Shown here piece after piece: positions 52,730 to 60,849 of a stretch of DNA of 64,000 nucleotides. Position 1 is the stretch's first letter; each line of letters starts with the position of its first letter. The position numbers and the translations under genes were made by a program. The stretch spans positions 62,001 to 126,000 of the forward strand of contig JASLMK010000100.1 of the NCBI GenBank assembly GCA_030746555.1, read 5' to 3'. The notes beneath the pieces were generated by a model. That model ran no database searches, was not told the DNA's origin, and was given only the letters and a program-made list of their open reading frames with translations. Source of the DNA: Planctomycetota bacterium (lineage in GTDB: Bacteria; Planctomycetota; UBA1135; GCA-002686595).

Positions 52730-54469
52730 ATGAGGCGTTGCGCTGGCATCGGGGTCGTCGTGCTGACGGCGGGAGCGGGCCTCGCCCAGGAGCGCGCGGC
52801 CGACGTCGCCGATCTCCTGGGCAGGCGGGACGCCGTCTCGGACGACTGGGCGTCCGAGAGCGCCAGTGCGGGGGCCATGGGCCGCCTGCGGGCCCTGGCG
52901 GCCGTCCTGGAGGAAGCGGACGGCATTGCGGAGATCGATCCCACGGCGTTCGCTGTGGAGGGCTTCGAGGGCCGCTCGATCCGCACCGGCGAAGCGATCC
53001 GCGCCACCCACGGCGGCCTGGGGGTGGAGCGCTGGGGCGGCGTCGATGGGTGCGAGGCCGCCGGCCTCGGCCTGGAGGAGCTGCTCGGTGCCTGGAGGGC
53101 GCCGCTGGCGGGGGCCGAGGACGTGCACGTGCACTTCAAGATCGTCGCGGTGCGGATGGGAGAGGCGGAGGCGGGGTTCGCGACCGATGTCCTGTTCGAC
53201 GCTTCGGGCCGCAGAGGCGAGGCCGTCGTCGCCTTCACCGGCGAGTGGACCGTGGATTGGGCGGTGTGCGAACCGCCGGAGGCGGGGCCGCTGCTGGCGC
53301 GCATCGAGGAGCGTCGGCTTGATCTCGTCTCGGCTCCGCGCCCGCTGTATTCCGAGCGCACACGGGCCATCCTCGCGGAGGCGGGAGGCGCGACGGACCT
53401 GTTGGCGCAGGGGTGCGATTACTGGAACGGCCGCGTCGACGACTTGGGAGAGCCCAACTTCTGGGGGCACAACGGCCTCGCGGTCGCGGACGTCGACGGC
53501 GACGGCCTCGAGGACCTCTACGTGGCGACGGGGACCGGCCTGCCCAACATGCTGTTCATCCAGAACGCCGACGGGAGCGCGACGGAGCGGGCCCTGGAGG
53601 CCGGCTGCGCCTGGCTGGACGACACCAAGGGCGTCCTGTTGATCGACCACGACAACGACGGCGACCGCGACCTGTTCTGCGCGATGGGGCCGTCGATCGT
53701 CCTGTCGACCAACGACGGCGAAGGGAACTTCACGCCCGCGCGCCGCATGCGGGCGGCTTCGACGGCGGGCTTCTACTCCCTGACCGCGGCCGACTTCGAC
53801 CTCGACGGAGACCTCGACCTCTACGCCGTGCGCTATGTCAAGACGTCCTACGGCGACAGCGTGCCGATGCCGTTGCACGACGCCCGCAACGGGCCGCGCA
53901 ACCATCTCCTGCGCAACGACGGCGAGGAGGGCTTCACCGACGTGACCGACGAGGTGGGCCTGGGGGAAGGCAACGACCGCTTCAGCTTGGCGGCCTCCTG
54001 GTGCGACTACGACCTCGACGGTGATCCCGACCTGTACGTGGCCAACGACTTCGGTCGCAACAACCTCTACCGAAACGACGGCGGGAGGTTCGTCGACGTG
54101 GCGGCGGAGGCGGGCTGCGAGGACCAGGCGGCGGGGATGGGGGTCAGCTGGGCCGACGCGGACGGCGACGGCGCCCCGGATCTGCTCGTCAGCAACATGT
54201 ACTCCTCGGCGGGGCGCCGGATCTCCTACCAGCCTCGCTTCAAGGGCTCCGACGAGACCCTACGGGCGGAGCTCGCGCGTCACGCCCTGGGAAACAGCCT
54301 GTTTCGAAACAGCGGCGACGGCACTTTCGAGGACGTCGGCACCGAGGCGGGCGTTCGCATGGGGCGCTGGGCCTGGGGGGCGGTGTTCACAGAGATCGAC
54401 GGTGACGGTCGGCCGGACATGGTCGTCCCCAATGGGTTCCTGACGAACACGGAGTCAGAGGACTTGTGA
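52730..54469 (+). CDS. FG-GAP repeat protein, upstream part ending at an in-frame UGA (paralogue 2)
   Basis: 579 residues. A signal peptide (MRRCAGIGVVVLTAGAGLAQ) replaces the membrane anchor of the paralogue at 32692-34599. Residues about 25-215 form the same unrecognised N-terminal region. FG-GAP blades follow with D-x-D-G-D-G loops (DVDGDGLED, DHDNDGDRD, DFDLDGDLD, DYDLDGDPD, DADGDGAPD, EIDGDGRPD). The frame ends in SEDL-UGA at 54467-54469, but it continues in the same frame for 433 codons. Read through, the protein would be 1013 residues, almost the same as the paralogue (1011). Confidence 0.82.
   Translation: MRRCAGIGVVVLTAGAGLAQERAADVADLLGRRDAVSDDWASESASAGAMGRLRALAAVLEEADGIAEIDPTAFAVEGFEGRSIRTGEAIRATHGGLGVERWGGVDGCEAAGLGLEELLGAWRAPLAGAEDVHVHFKIVAVRMGEAEAGFATDVLFDASGRRGEAVVAFTGEWTVDWAVCEPPEAGPLLARIEERRLDLVSAPRPLYSERTRAILAEAGGATDLLAQGCDYWNGRVDDLGEPNFWGHNGLAVADVDGDGLEDLYVATGTGLPNMLFIQNADGSATERALEAGCAWLDDTKGVLLIDHDNDGDRDLFCAMGPSIVLSTNDGEGNFTPARRMRAASTAGFYSLTAADFDLDGDLDLYAVRYVKTSYGDSVPMPLHDARNGPRNHLLRNDGEEGFTDVTDEVGLGEGNDRFSLAASWCDYDLDGDPDLYVANDFGRNNLYRNDGGRFVDVAAEAGCEDQAAGMGVSWADADGDGAPDLLVSNMYSSAGRRISYQPRFKGSDETLRAELARHALGNSLFRNSGDGTFEDVGTEAGVRMGRWAWGAVFTEIDGDGRPDMVVPNGFLTNTESEDL
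54467..54469 (+). other. In-frame UGA: candidate selenocysteine or read-through codon (copy 2)
   Basis: ...SEDL-UGA-SFFWRRVAS... aligned with ...PVDI-UGA-TDFWRAVAR... in the paralogue. The upstream and downstream segments are in one frame and their combination gives a complete propeller/ASPIC/thioredoxin protein. Confidence 0.65.
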
Positions 54470-54483
54470 AGCTTCTTCTGGCG

Positions 54484-54499
54484 GCGCGTGGCGTCGCGC
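54484..54499 (+). other. Stem-loop 14 nt downstream of the in-frame UGA (copy 2)
   Basis: GCGCG (54484-54488), loop TGGCGT, CGCGC (54495-54499), starting 14 nt after the UGA. Similar in position to the 6-bp stem-loop behind the other UGA. In such GC-rich DNA small stems are common, so this is suggestive only. Confidence 0.35.
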
Positions 54500-55771
54500 T
54501 CCCCGGCGAACGAGGCGGAGGAGGAGGCCTACGAGAACGGTTGGGCGGCCCTGAGCCGCCTGATGGACTCGGGGGCCTCGTGGAGCGGCCGGGAGCGCCA
54601 CTGCGCCTACCTGAATCTGGGAGAAGCGGGGTTCGTGGACGTCTCGGGCGTCTCCGGCCTCGACTTCATCGACGACGGCCGCGCCCTGGCGGCGACGGAC
54701 TGGGACGGTGACGGCGCGGTGGACTTGTGGTTGGCTCACCGCACCGGTCCGCGCCTGCGCTTCCTGCGCAACCAGTCCACGGGGGAGTCGCACTTCGCGG
54801 CCTTCACCCTGCGCGGCGTGACGTGCAACCGAGACGGGGTCGGCGCGCGGGTGACGCTCGTCGCCGGGGACCGTCAGTGGAGTCGGGAGGTACGCGCGGG
54901 GGAGGGCTACCTCGCCCAGTCGAGCACGACCTTGACCTTCGGCTTGGGAGCGGTGGAGTCCCTGGAGGACGTGATCGTCACCTGGCCGGGGGGCGAAGAG
55001 GAGCACCTGGGCGCTCTGGCCGTGGACCGGCGCTGGTCGGTGGTCCAGGGAGCGGGGGAGGCGGTGGAGCTCCCCGCGCGCGGCCCCCTCTCCCGGGAGG
55101 CCGGTCCTTTCTGGCCCGAGCGCGACTCGGCGGCGCGTGTCGTCCTGCGTACCCCCCTGCCCCTGGCCCCGAAGCTGCAGGCGGCCTTGTACCCCGACGG
55201 CGTCGAGGGGCGCGCGCGCCTGGTGAACCTGTGGGCGTCGTGGTGCGCCCCGTGCGTGGAGGAGCTCGGCGCCTTCGCCCGGCGCTCCGACGAGCTGTCC
55301 TACGTGGGCCTCGACGTCCTGGCGGTGGCGGTCGATCCCGCCGGGGACGGAGAGGCAGCCGCGGCCCTGTTCGAGGACCGCATCGCCCCCCTGATGGCGG
55401 CGGAGCCCTTCGGGCCGGTCCGGCCCGAACAGGGCGTCATCGACGCCCTCCTCGTCCTGCTCGAGAGCGTTCTGCGTGGCCGAGACGCCACGGCGCTGCC
55501 GGTGAGCCTGTTGATCGACCGCGACGATCTGATCCAGGTCGTCTACCTCGGGCCGGTGGGGGTGGATCGGCTCCTCGAAGACGCCCACGCCTACGGCATC
55601 GACGGGGTCGGCGCGCGCCCCCGGTCCTCGCATCCGGGACGCTGGTTCTACGGCATGCCGCGCAATCTGGGGGCCCTGGCCGCGGAGCTGGAGTCTGCGG
55701 GACGGGGCGAGGAGGCGGCCTACTACCGCGCCTTGCTGCGCGTCCAACGCTCGGGCAGGGGCCGCCGCTGA
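54488..55771 (+). CDS. ASPIC/UnbV-thioredoxin protein, downstream part after the UGA (paralogue 2)
   Basis: 427 residues from GTG 54488; 433 if read straight on from the UGA. The last FG-GAP blade (ALAATDWDGDGAVDLWL) is followed by an ASPIC/UnbV domain (GVGARVTLVAGDRQWSREVR, LTFGLGAVESLEDVIVTW) and a TlpA/thioredoxin domain with WCAPC (about residue 251-255), then a longer C-terminal extension than in the paralogue. No ribosome-binding site precedes GTG 54488. A Cys pair plus possible selenocysteine would suit a redox role outside the cytoplasm. Confidence 0.75.
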   Translation: MASRSPANEAEEEAYENGWAALSRLMDSGASWSGRERHCAYLNLGEAGFVDVSGVSGLDFIDDGRALAATDWDGDGAVDLWLAHRTGPRLRFLRNQSTGESHFAAFTLRGVTCNRDGVGARVTLVAGDRQWSREVRAGEGYLAQSSTTLTFGLGAVESLEDVIVTWPGGEEEHLGALAVDRRWSVVQGAGEAVELPARGPLSREAGPFWPERDSAARVVLRTPLPLAPKLQAALYPDGVEGRARLVNLWASWCAPCVEELGAFARRSDELSYVGLDVLAVAVDPAGDGEAAAALFEDRIAPLMAAEPFGPVRPEQGVIDALLVLLESVLRGRDATALPVSLLIDRDDLIQVVYLGPVGVDRLLEDAHAYGIDGVGARPRSSHPGRWFYGMPRNLGALAAELESAGRGEEAAYYRALLRVQRSGRGRR

Positions 55772-56221
55772 CCCTCTCGAGGGGCTTGGGGCGGTCGAAA
55801 TGGCGGATTCTCCGGCGGATCCGGGGCGCCTTCGACGCATTTGAGGGTGCGACGGTCGCCCGTCTGGCCGCTTCGAACCTCCCGCGGACAGCCCTTACCT
55901 GATCGGGACCTGTCGGGGGGCGAGAAACGGCCCCGGCGGGCGGTGGTGGCGTTAGGATAATCAGTAGGGTCGGAGCGGGCCGCCGTGCGGTCGTGCGGCC
56001 GGCTCTCGCCGAGTCTCTTTTCACTTCTTCACTGCTGACGAGTGCCGCGACCCGCCGCCCATGCGAGCGCACAAGCGGCGCCCCCCCCCACCCCCCCGAG
56101 ATCCGCCCGGCCGCATGCGGCAGGCCCGCGGGCGGTACGAGGGATGGGAGGACCACATCTCTCTCATCTCACTCGTCCCACGAACCCGGAACGAAGAGCC
56201 GACGGAAGGCTGAACGAAACC
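55772..56221. other. 450-bp intergenic leader region
   Basis: No gene is visible. It includes a CCCTCTCGAGGG palindrome right after the preceding stop, a TAGGATAAT box at about 55953-55961, and a homopolymer stretch of nine C, an A and seven C (56081-56097) upstream of the FG-GAP gene at 56222. Confidence 0.5.
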
Positions 56222-58135
56222 ATGACCAAGTTGACGACGCAAGCGACCTGGGGAGTCTGCCGGAGGACTCTCGTACCCGCCGCCTGGTTGGCCGCCCTGT
56301 CGACCCTCGCCGGAGCCCAGGGCTTCGGCAATGAGTGGGTCGAGTTCTACAACGACAACTCCAAGCTGGTCGCCGGAAACAGCATCGGGCTGGGCGACAC
56401 CGAGGAGAAGGACTACATGCAGGGCGACCTCGACAAGGACGGCTGGACCGACCTCGTCTGTGTCCGCAAGCAGCCCTTCACCACCCCAGGGCGGCGGCGC
56501 AACGTCTTGTTCATGAACGAGGGCGGAACCCTCGTCGACAGGACCACCCAGTATGCCACGGCCTCGACCGTGTCCGGGGACCAGGGCTTCCTCGCGCTGA
56601 CGAACGACCGGGACGTCGTGGTGGTGGACGTGGACCTCGACGGTTGGCTGGACGTCGTCACCTGCACGACCTTCACCTCCGGTCAGCCCAAGCACATCTC
56701 TCACCCGCGCGTGTACATGAACCTCGGCAACGATGCGGGAGGGAACTGGCAGGGCCTGCGCCACGAAGACACCCGCTTCCCTCAGCTGGTGCTCTCGAAC
56801 GGCAATCCGTCGTTCCCGATGTTCTGCTCGGTTGACGCCGGTGACGTTACGGGAGACGGCTATCCCGACCTCTACTTCGGGGACTACGACTCGGGCACCC
56901 CCTCCGGCGGCGGCGACATGAACGACCGCCTGCTCATCAACAACGGGAACGGCTACTTCACCGATCAGAGCTCCGCGCGGATGACCTCCCAGATGCTCTC
57001 CTCCGCCTTCGGCAACTCGGTTGCCGTGGCGGACATGAACCTCGACGGCGTCAACGACATCGTCAAGGACACCTCCCTGAACGCCCCCCAGTATGTTTCG
57101 GTCTCCTACAACGACCCGGAGAACGAGGGCTACTTCGACCTCTTCGACGCCTTCCACGACTTCGCCCCCTACCATGTCAACATCGGTGACCTGAACAACG
57201 ACGGCCGCATCGATGTGGTCGTCAGCGACGACGGCAACGACCGCTACCGCTACAACCTCGGCACCGACACCTTCGGCCGGGTGACCTGGGGATCGGCCAA
57301 GACCTTTGATTTCCTCTCGGGCGGTGACGACGGGTTCGCCAGCGACAACTACATCGTCGACCTCGACGAAGACGGCTGGGCCGACGTCCTGATCTGCGAC
57401 GTGGACGTGGACATCTCCGGCTGCAGCCGGAGGGCCCACATCTACCACAACCCCGGCGGCAACGTCGGCCAGCAGATCACCCTGCGCGAGGAAGCCCAGC
57501 AGGCGGGTAACGGCGGCTGGAAGGGGGCCGTCGGCATCTCCGGCAGCGCCCTGCAGGGCATGCACGACATCTGCGCCTTCGACATCGACAACGACGGCGA
57601 CAAGGACATGGTGTTCGGGCGCTGCTCGGGAACGGACGTGTGGTTCAACACCCTCGACCCCACGCCGGATCCGGTCGGCACTCCGGTCTGTTTCTGTGAC
57701 GGCAGCGGTACGGCCGCGCCCTGCGGAAACACCGGTGGTGCCTTCGAGGGCTGCGCGAACTCCACGGGCTCGGGCGCGAGCCTGGCCGGCTTCGGATCGG
57801 ACAGCGCCTCTGCCGACGACCTCGTGTTGGACGGCCTGGGCATGCTGCCCAGCCAGCCCGCCCTGCTGTTCGTGGGCAACAACACCCTCAATGGCGGCAA
57901 CGGCGTCACCTTCGGCGACGGCCTGCGCTGCGCCGGCGGCAGCGTGGTTCGCCTGGGCGTGCAGTTCCCCGATGCTGGCGGCGGAGCCTCCTGGGGTCCG
58001 GGCCTGGGCGCCACCGGCGGCTGGGGCTCCGGCGACGGCCGGACGTTCCAGGGCTGGTACCGCGATCCCTCGGGCAGCCCCTGCACCAGCGGCTTCAACC
58101 TGACGTCGGCGGTGCGGGTGGTCTTCGGTCCCTGA
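56222..58135 (+). CDS. Secreted FG-GAP protein with planctomycete C-terminal module
   Basis: 637 residues from ATG 56222 (GGAAGG ribosome-binding site about 12 bases upstream); an in-frame longer start at 56042 lies in low-complexity leader DNA. A signal peptide (TLVPAAWLAALSTLAGA) is followed by FG-GAP blades with calcium loops (DLDKDGWTD, DVDLDGWLD, DVTGDGYPD, DMNLDGVND, DLNNDGRID, DLDEDGWAD, DIDNDGDKD), then the Cys-rich C-terminal module (VCFCDGSG, FGDGLRCAGGSVVRL, FQGWYRDPSGSPC, FNLTSAVRVVFGP). Probably exported or surface-exposed. Confidence 0.82.
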   Translation: MTKLTTQATWGVCRRTLVPAAWLAALSTLAGAQGFGNEWVEFYNDNSKLVAGNSIGLGDTEEKDYMQGDLDKDGWTDLVCVRKQPFTTPGRRRNVLFMNEGGTLVDRTTQYATASTVSGDQGFLALTNDRDVVVVDVDLDGWLDVVTCTTFTSGQPKHISHPRVYMNLGNDAGGNWQGLRHEDTRFPQLVLSNGNPSFPMFCSVDAGDVTGDGYPDLYFGDYDSGTPSGGGDMNDRLLINNGNGYFTDQSSARMTSQMLSSAFGNSVAVADMNLDGVNDIVKDTSLNAPQYVSVSYNDPENEGYFDLFDAFHDFAPYHVNIGDLNNDGRIDVVVSDDGNDRYRYNLGTDTFGRVTWGSAKTFDFLSGGDDGFASDNYIVDLDEDGWADVLICDVDVDISGCSRRAHIYHNPGGNVGQQITLREEAQQAGNGGWKGAVGISGSALQGMHDICAFDIDNDGDKDMVFGRCSGTDVWFNTLDPTPDPVGTPVCFCDGSGTAAPCGNTGGAFEGCANSTGSGASLAGFGSDSASADDLVLDGLGMLPSQPALLFVGNNTLNGGNGVTFGDGLRCAGGSVVRLGVQFPDAGGGASWGPGLGATGGWGSGDGRTFQGWYRDPSGSPCTSGFNLTSAVRVVFGP

Positions 58136-58159
58136 TCGAAGCCCGATCCCGATCGAACA

Positions 58160-58190
58160 GGCGGCGTCCCCGGTGGGCGCCGCCTTCTTC
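58160..58190 (+). terminator. Intrinsic terminator after the FG-GAP gene
   Basis: GGCGGCG (58160-58166) pairs with CGCCGCC (58178-58184), with inner C-G pairs, followed by TTCTTC (58185-58190). It lies 24 bp after the stop and is the clearest intrinsic-type terminator in the window. Confidence 0.65.
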
Positions 58191-58245
58191 GTGGGCGGCG
58201 GCGTGCCCGCAGTGCGCTCCGACGCCGGTGCCGGCGGGAGGCCGA

Positions 58246-59112
58246 TCAGGGAACCCGGATGACGTAGGCGCCGCTGGCGCGCTCGGACTCTTCCAGCGTG
58301 CGCCCCAGGCGTTCGCCCGAGCTCATGGAGACGACCTTCACGTCGAGTCCGGGGCGGCGCCGCAGCATGCGGGAGACCGTGCCCTCACCGCGGTCGGAGT
58401 GGAAGCGCCCGCACCAGTGGACGACCAGAGGGTCGTCGTCCTCGTACTGCTCCAGGGCGTCGATGATGCTCTCGGCCATGCGGTCGTCCTTGATGCACTG
58501 GGCGGCGAACCAGTTATCGAGGGACTTGTCCGCCCCGTCTCCGTGCCCGCCCATGGCTTCCTCGAAGCGTGCGCGGTAACTGGGCTCGTCCACCGTCAGG
58601 CCCCAGGGGGCGTGGCGGTCACCGACGACGCGGCTGGCATGGCCGCGGCTTACCGAGCGTGCCAGGGGGCGGGGGATGTTGGCGGCGACGACGGGGACAC
58701 CGTTGGCCTTGGCCCACTCGACGGCGGGCCGGTAGTGCTCGAAGTAGTTCCCCCAGGGCCGCGAGTTCTCCAGGAAGGTCCGCTCGTCGATCTCGCCGGC
58801 GAGGTAGGCGTCGAGCGTCTCCTGGACATCCGCCTCGAACATCTCCATCGAGAGGATCACACCGGGGCGGTGGGCGTGGAGCATGCGCGTCGTCCAGAAC
58901 TGCACCTTGTGCCCGACGTCGTTGTCGTGTTCTTCGCCCAGGAACACGACGTCCGCGCCGGCCATGCGCTCGGCCATGTCGGCCAGCTCGACGGGTCGTG
59001 CCGTCGCCGTGTCGAAGGCGATGTAGCGTCCGCCACGCACTCCGGTCTGGCAGGCGGGTGCGGTCAGGACGGCGAGCAGGAGCAGGGAGGTCGTGTGCTG
59101 ATTGAGAGTCAT
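58246..59112 (-). CDS. ChaN-family haem-binding-like lipoprotein
   Basis: 288 residues. The lipobox TAPAC places Cys21 as the lipidated residue. The ChaN fold signatures are visible: VVFLGEEHDN (about residues 54-63) and SMEMFEADVQ (about 87-96). ChaN-like proteins bind haem or belong to the TIKI-like metalloprotease superfamily, whose catalytic residues are the Glu/His of G-E-x-H-x-x. Function in this organism is unknown; it is probably in the periplasm or outer membrane. Confidence 0.8.
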   Translation of the reverse strand: MTLNQHTTSLLLLAVLTAPACQTGVRGGRYIAFDTATARPVELADMAERMAGADVVFLGEEHDNDVGHKVQFWTTRMLHAHRPGVILSMEMFEADVQETLDAYLAGEIDERTFLENSRPWGNYFEHYRPAVEWAKANGVPVVAANIPRPLARSVSRGHASRVVGDRHAPWGLTVDEPSYRARFEEAMGGHGDGADKSLDNWFAAQCIKDDRMAESIIDALEQYEDDDPLVVHWCGRFHSDRGEGTVSRMLRRRPGLDVKVVSMSSGERLGRTLEESERASGAYVIRVP

Positions 59113-59118
59113 GCCGCC

Positions 59119-59124
59119 AGGGTA
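59119..59124 (-). promoter_or_regulatory. TACCCT -10-like box (minus strand)
   Basis: TACCCT ends six bases before ATG 59112 and the intervening bases (GGCGGC) nearly match those at 30188. Confidence 0.4.
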
Positions 59125-59136
59125 GTGCGGGGCGCC

Positions 59137-60504
59137 CTAGGCGTCGAGCCGTTGGCTCTGGCCCACGAGCTCCTTGCGGCGCTGCTCCAGCCAGCCCTCC
59201 GGCGGTGCCGCCCCGACGAGCTCCATCAGCCGCTCGTCGGGACGCCCGACGCCCTCCAGAGCCCGGGAGGCCAGCGCGTAGAGGTCCGTCTCATCCCTCT
59301 GGGAGTCCAGGAGGGGGCGCAGGGTGCAGATGGCGTCCGCGGCCCGGCCGAGAGCGAGCTGGGCCTCGGCGCGCACGTACAGAGCCGGGAGCGCGTAGAC
59401 GCCGTCCAGCTCGTCCACCATGTGCAGCGCCTCCTCGGCGCGGCCCTTGGTCAGCAGGACGTTCGCCAGGCGCAGGCGTGCCGCGCGGTCGGTCACGCCG
59501 GGGCTCGCGGGCACGAGGTGCGCTCTGCCGCCCAGAGCGAGGCAGTCTCGAAGGCAGCGCTCGGCGCCGGTGAGCTCGCCGGCGCGCTCGAGTGCGACGC
59601 CTTCGAGGAAGGTCAGGTCGGGGTGCGGGTCGTTGGTGCGCCGCGCGGCCTCGCGCACGGTCTCGAGGGCGGCGCCGTGATCGCCGCGCTGGAGCTGGCA
59701 GAGAGCGAGGATCGCACCGAGGGGGATTGGAGAGGGCCGCAGGAGATGCTCGGGGATCTCGTCCAGGGCGGCGAGCCACGGCCCGAGGGCGTGCTCCGCG
59801 ATCTCGTGCGCTTCGTCGGGCATGCCGCTCGCGAGGTAGGCGCGGGCAAGGTGCGCGGCAAGCTCGCCGTCCTCGGGATCTTCGGCCAGGGCGCGCTCGA
59901 GCAGCGCCGTGTCGCGTCTCGCTCGGCGGTGTGGGCTCTCGACCTCGAGTGCGTCGCCGTAGCCTACGATCGGTGCGTCGAGCTTGTCGATCCGTCCGCC
60001 GTCGGCCGTGAGCCGGAGGTTGGCTCCTTCGACCACGCTCTCGTGGATGCGCCGCCGGAAGCGGACGCGCGGGTCGTTCACGAGCAGGCGAGGACTCCAG
60101 ACGGGATCCCACCGTCGCCCCGTGCCTCGCGCCACCTCGGTCGCGGTGTGATCGAGGGAGCTCGCGTCGTGGACGGGCAGGAAGGCGAGGACGAGGTGCT
60201 CGTCCAGTGCGGCGGAGGCGAGGGCCTCGCCGGCGGAGGGGGTGAGGACCTCGTCGGCGTCGAGGATCAGGACGTGCGTCCCGGTGGCGCGCTCGAGGCC
60301 CGCATTGCGCGCCGCCGCCAGGTCGTTGCGCCATTCGTGGTCGACGACTCGCGCTCCGTGCGCGGCGGCGCGACGGCGCGTGTGGTCGGCACTGCCGGTG
60401 TCGACGACGATCGCCTCGAAGGCGACGCACGAGGCGCTTTCGAGGCAGGCGCCGATGCTGCCCGCCTCATCCTGCGCGATGACGCACACGGAGATCCTCC
60501 TCAC
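59137..60504 (-). CDS. Glycosyltransferase family 2 fused to TPR repeats
   Basis: 455 residues from GTG 60504, chosen because the GT2 fold begins right there (VRRISVCVIAQDEAGSI) and a TATCCT box lies seven bases upstream; the longer frame upstream has no homology. GT2 motifs: DTGSADHT (about 38-45) and ILDADEVLTP (D-x-D, about 80-89), as in WaaE/lipopolysaccharide glycosyltransferases. From about 205 on, helical TPR-like repeats (AHLARAYLASGMPDEA, LFLEGVALERAGEL-type). It may add sugars to a surface polymer while the repeats recruit partners. Confidence 0.8.
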   Translation of the reverse strand: MRRISVCVIAQDEAGSIGACLESASCVAFEAIVVDTGSADHTRRRAAAHGARVVDHEWRNDLAAARNAGLERATGTHVLILDADEVLTPSAGEALASAALDEHLVLAFLPVHDASSLDHTATEVARGTGRRWDPVWSPRLLVNDPRVRFRRRIHESVVEGANLRLTADGGRIDKLDAPIVGYGDALEVESPHRRARRDTALLERALAEDPEDGELAAHLARAYLASGMPDEAHEIAEHALGPWLAALDEIPEHLLRPSPIPLGAILALCQLQRGDHGAALETVREAARRTNDPHPDLTFLEGVALERAGELTGAERCLRDCLALGGRAHLVPASPGVTDRAARLRLANVLLTKGRAEEALHMVDELDGVYALPALYVRAEAQLALGRAADAICTLRPLLDSQRDETDLYALASRALEGVGRPDERLMELVGAAPPEGWLEQRRKELVGQSQRLDA

Positions 60505-60511
60505 GCCGGGG

Positions 60512-60517
60512 AGGATA
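60512..60517 (-). promoter_or_regulatory. TATCCT -10-like box (minus strand)
   Basis: TATCCT ends seven bases before GTG 60504 and supports that start codon. No Shine-Dalgarno sequence is present. Confidence 0.4.
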
Positions 60518-60837
60518 AGCCGTGGGAGGAACCTCCACAATGCGGGTCTGGCAGGGAGAAGGGCGTGGAGTCGGGGTAGCTGTCGTGCGACGCCCACTTG
60601 GTCGAGGCTTCCCTGGCTACCGACCTGCGAAGTGGGCCAGAGCGGCGTCACGCTCGGCTTCGGCACCCGTGACCCTCCCCCGCTTCGGTGGACACCGGAC
60701 TTGGGGTGACAGTTTGATCGGAGCGCGCAGCGCGTGAGGGCCTGGGGCGTGAGGGCGTGGCACACCCCTGCCTCACTTCAAAGAGGAGGGAGATCCCAAG
60801 CAGGGCTCCCGACATGTTGGTCAGGTGTGGATCCAGC

Positions 60838-60843
60838 TAGAAT
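60838..60843 (+). promoter_or_regulatory. TAGAAT -10 box with TTGGTC upstream
   Basis: TAGAAT ends six bases before ATG 60850; TTGGTC lies 15 bp upstream of it (60817-60822). Expected to produce a leaderless transcript. Confidence 0.45.
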
Positions 60844-60849
60844 CAACCC

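Larger units (their letters stand above)
60505..60849. other. 345-bp intergenic region
   Basis: No gene recognised. It carries the two divergent -10-like boxes for the flanking genes and a TTGGTC at 60817-60822. The segment around 60675-60715 (CGGTGGACACCGGACTTGGGGTGACAG in parts) is faintly reminiscent of an insertion-sequence end, but too short to call. Confidence 0.45.

Noticed and set aside
54466-54711. Alternative start GTG overlapping the UGA of paralogue 2 (MKLLLAARG...)
   Set aside because: It opens a different frame that does not match the ASPIC/thioredoxin sequence; it is a shadow.
58228-60579. A 783-codon plus-strand frame opposite the ChaN-like and GT2 genes
   Set aside because: Antisense to two recognisable genes and of biased composition.
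60675-60715. Sequence resembling the end of an insertion element (GGTGGACACCGGAC...)
   Set aside because: Too short, no inverted partner and no transposase remains.
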